Shown here: positions 5,875-7,653 of the stretch, piece after piece | Layout of the letters: each line of letters opens with the position of its first letter | Position numbering within the stretch: position 1 is the first letter of the stretch | Source of the DNA: an uncultured Planctomycetota bacterium | GTDB taxonomy: Bacteria; Planctomycetota; UBA1135; UBA2386 | Reading direction: 5' to 3' | DNA length: 7,653 bases | NCBI GenBank assembly: GCA_903925435.1 | Contig: CAIYFF010000405.1 | Coordinates: forward strand, 1 to 7,653 | The notes under the pieces: model-generated | What the model was told of the DNA's origin: nothing | Database searches by the model: none | What the model saw: the letters and a program-made list of their open reading frames with translations, nothing else | Translations under genes and position numbers: made by a program

Positions 5875-7533
5875 ATGCGCGTCGCGCTGTGCCAGATCGA
5901 CACCACCGTCGGCGACCTCGCCGGCAACAGCGCGCGCATCGTCGCGTTTGCGCAGCGAGCCAAGCAGCAGGGCGCGCAACTCGCGGTGTTCCCAGAACTC
6001 GCGCTGTGCGGCTACCCGCCAGAAGACTTGCTCGTGCGGCCCGAGTTCTTGCGCGCCCACGAACGCGCGCTAGCGGAGCTCGCGGCGAGCGTCCCGCACG
6101 ACTTGCCTGTGTTGCTCGGCTGCGTCGCCGAGAACCAGCATGCGCGCGCGACTGGCGGCCGCCCGTTGCACAACGCGGCAGCGTGGCTGTTCGGCGGCAA
6201 GTCGCGCATCGTCGCGCGCAAGAGCCTGCTTCCGACCTACGACGTCTTTGATGAGGGGCGCTACTTCGAGCCGTGGCGCGAACCCAAGCAGAACGTCGTC
6301 GAGCACGCGGGCGTGCGGATCGGCGTCGTCATCTGCGAAGACGGCTGGAACGACGAAGAGTTCTTCTCGGAGCGGCAGTATCCGATCGACCCCGTGCAAG
6401 AGGTCGTTCGCGCCGGAGCTGAGTTCGTCGTCAATCTCAGCGCGTCGCCGTGGAACCTCGGCAAGGATGCGTTCCGCGGCCGCATGGTCGCGTTCGCTGC
6501 GCGCCGCCACTCGGTGCCGATGCTGTATGCCAACCTCGTCGGCGGCAACATCACGTTGCAGTTCGACGGCGGCACGCTCGCGGTGTCGCAGAACGGCTTT
6601 GCGTTCGTGCCGGTGCAGTGGGAGGAGGCGATGCACGTCGTCGAAACGAAGGAGCATCTTTCGTGGACCGAGCAGCTCGTCGAACGGCCCGCGCCCGAGA
6701 TGCACTGTCGCGCGATCGTGCAGGGCATTCGCGACCACGCGCAGAAGTTTGGTTTGCCGCGCGCCGTGATCGGATTGTCGGGCGGCATCGACTCCGCGGT
6801 CGTGGCGACGCTTGCAGTCGATGCGCTCGGCAAGGACCACGTTGCGGGCATCGCGATGCCGTCGCGCTATAGCAGCGACCACAGCCTCGAGGACGCAAAG
6901 GCGCTCGCGCACAACCTCGGCATCGAGTTCCACGTGATGCCGATCGAGCCGATGGTCTCGGCATACGAGTCGACGCTCGCTTCGGTGTTTCGCAGCGGCG
7001 AGCCAGGCTTCGCAGAAGAGAATCTGCAGTCGCGCGTTCGCGGCGCGCTGCTGATGGCGTTCTCCAACAAGCGTGGCCACGCGGTGTTGACCACGGGCAA
7101 CAAGAGCGAGTGCGCGGTTGGTTACTGCACGCTCTACGGCGACACGAACGGCGCGCTCGCGCCGATCGCGGACTTGTGGAAGACCGAAGTCTGGGAGCTG
7201 GCGCGTTTCCTCAATCGCGACGGTGAGCGCATTCCGGTGCGTTCGATCGAGAAGCCGCCGTCGGCAGAGTTGCGCCCCGGCCAACTCGACACCGACAGCT
7301 TGCCGCCATACCACGAACTCGACCCAGCGCTGAAGCTGCTGGTGGAGCAGGAGCTGTCGGTCGCCGACGTCGCGTCGCGCACGGGCATGGCGCGCGAGCG
7401 CGTGGCGGAACTGTTCGCCAAGGTGCAAGGCGCCGAGTTCAAGCGCTACCAGTACCCGCCGACGATTCGCGTGAGCGGTCGCTGCTGGGAAGGGCGCTGC
7501 GTGCCGGTGTCGCACCGCTACCGCGAACGCTGA
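5875..7533 (+). CDS. nadE: Glutamine-dependent NAD+ synthetase
   Basis: This is a two-domain NAD+ synthetase of 552 residues, close to the usual length of the shorter bacterial glutamine-dependent type. It makes NAD+ from deamido-NAD+ and ATP, taking ammonia from glutamine. The N-terminal nitrilase-type glutaminase (about 1-260) shows the Glu-Lys-Cys triad: Glu41 (FPELALCGYPPEDLL), Lys116 (ARKSLLPTYDVFDEGRYF) and Cys154 (VVICEDGW). The C-terminal synthetase domain (about 270-552) has the ATP pyrophosphatase loop SGGIDSA at 302-308, EENLQSRVRG at 381-390, TTGNKSE at 406-412, GDTNGALAPIADLWKTE at 422-438 and ELRPGQLDTDSLPPY near 465-479. The fused glutaminase domain means free ammonia is not required. 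GGAG (5864-5867) 7 nt before the ATG supports the start. The 13-bp gap after ispH suggests shared transcription. It ends 2 nt before a GC hairpin. Confidence 0.97.
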   Translation: MRVALCQIDTTVGDLAGNSARIVAFAQRAKQQGAQLAVFPELALCGYPPEDLLVRPEFLRAHERALAELAASVPHDLPVLLGCVAENQHARATGGRPLHNAAAWLFGGKSRIVARKSLLPTYDVFDEGRYFEPWREPKQNVVEHAGVRIGVVICEDGWNDEEFFSERQYPIDPVQEVVRAGAEFVVNLSASPWNLGKDAFRGRMVAFAARRHSVPMLYANLVGGNITLQFDGGTLAVSQNGFAFVPVQWEEAMHVVETKEHLSWTEQLVERPAPEMHCRAIVQGIRDHAQKFGLPRAVIGLSGGIDSAVVATLAVDALGKDHVAGIAMPSRYSSDHSLEDAKALAHNLGIEFHVMPIEPMVSAYESTLASVFRSGEPGFAEENLQSRVRGALLMAFSNKRGHAVLTTGNKSECAVGYCTLYGDTNGALAPIADLWKTEVWELARFLNRDGERIPVRSIEKPPSAELRPGQLDTDSLPPYHELDPALKLLVEQELSVADVASRTGMARERVAELFAKVQGAEFKRYQYPPTIRVSGRCWEGRCVPVSHRYRER

Positions 7534-7535
7534 CG

Positions 7536-7553
7536 CGCTGCCGCGGCGCAGCG
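7536..7553. terminator. GC hairpin between nadE and the convergent right-edge gene
   Basis: The arms CGCTGC (7536-7541) and GCAGCG (7548-7553) form a 6-bp stem with a 6-nt loop. It begins 2 nt after the nadE stop and lies 7 nt beyond the stop of the convergent minus-strand gene. It could serve both strands. No T-run is present on either side. Confidence 0.45.
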
Positions 7554-7560
7554 GCTGCGA

Positions 7561-7653
7561 TCACTGCTTCTTGTCGGGCGCGTCCTGCTTCTTCTTCTTG
7601 TCGCCAAACAGGCGGTCGAGGCCCTTCTGCAGCAGGTCTTGGCCTCGTTGCTC
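7561..7653 (-). CDS. C-terminal end of an unidentified protein (partial, 5' end beyond right edge)
   Basis: Reading the minus strand from the right edge, 30 codons stay open to a TGA at 7563-7561. The encoded tail contains DLLQKGLDRLFGDKKKKQD and ends in DKKQ: an amphipathic Leu-rich helix followed by a Lys-rich end. The gene is convergent with nadE, and the 27-bp gap with a hairpin suits two gene ends meeting. Lys-rich tails after a 'GL..LF/LG' helix occur at the ends of some AsmA-like or other envelope proteins, but 30 residues are too few to assign a family. It could also be a chance open frame, although codon choice (third-position G/C) looks coding. Confidence 0.55.
   Translation of the reverse strand, partial: EQRGQDLLQKGLDRLFGDKKKKQDAPDKKQ

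Noticed and set aside
6070..7515. A 481-codon minus-strand frame opposite nadE
   Set aside because: It covers the nadE active-site regions in antisense; its Arg/His/Leu-rich content has no recognisable domain.
1..7653. Search for CRISPR repeats, insertion sequence ends, tRNA genes and attachment sites
   Set aside because: No regularly spaced repeats, transposase frames, tRNA-like folds or direct-repeat junctions were noticed; the window looks like ordinary chromosome.

Overview
The window is GC-rich (roughly two thirds G+C by eye) bacterial chromosomal DNA with dense coding on both strands. It has no tRNA or rRNA gene, insertion sequence, CRISPR array or phage gene that I can see, and no stretch over 300 bases without a gene. 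A planctomycete or a similarly GC-rich environmental bacterium fits best. The main reason is the secreted protein at 3708-4865, which resembles large families of cysteine-punctuated secreted proteins I associate with Planctomycetota. Weak or absent Shine-Dalgarno sites in front of several genes agree with this. The placement is an inference, not a demonstration.

Layout, left to right. (1) A minus-strand pair: an AtuA-family protein (170-1531) overlaps by one base the start of a small AtuA-related partner (1-170), which runs off the left edge. (2) A divergent gap (1532-1696) holds a -10-like hexamer inside an imperfect inverted repeat. It precedes a small plus-strand lipoprotein of DUF3332 type (1697-2050). 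(3) A 69-bp convergent gap with two perfect GC hairpins, one just after each stop codon, separates the lipoprotein from a minus-strand polytopic membrane protein (2120-3538). That protein has a TPR-like N-terminus and a long Ala/Pro/Lys tail. (4) A divergent gap (3539-3707) precedes a secreted protein of unknown function (3708-4865), which is followed by a 16-bp perfect palindrome. (5) ispH (4941-5861) and glutamine-dependent nadE (5875-7533) are 13 bp apart and look co-transcribed. (6) A short convergent gap with one hairpin leads to the C-terminus of a minus-strand gene (7561-7653) cut by the right edge.

IspH makes the isoprenoid precursors IPP and DMAPP at the last step of the MEP pathway. 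NadE makes NAD+ from deamido-NAD+ with glutamine as nitrogen donor. The AtuA pair is presumably catabolic (terpene or acyl-CoA related), but its chemistry is not known from sequence. I see no clear new defence or mobile system. The less ordinary items are the split AtuA pair, the membrane protein's architecture, the secreted protein, and GC hairpins without T-tracts placed directly after stop codons.
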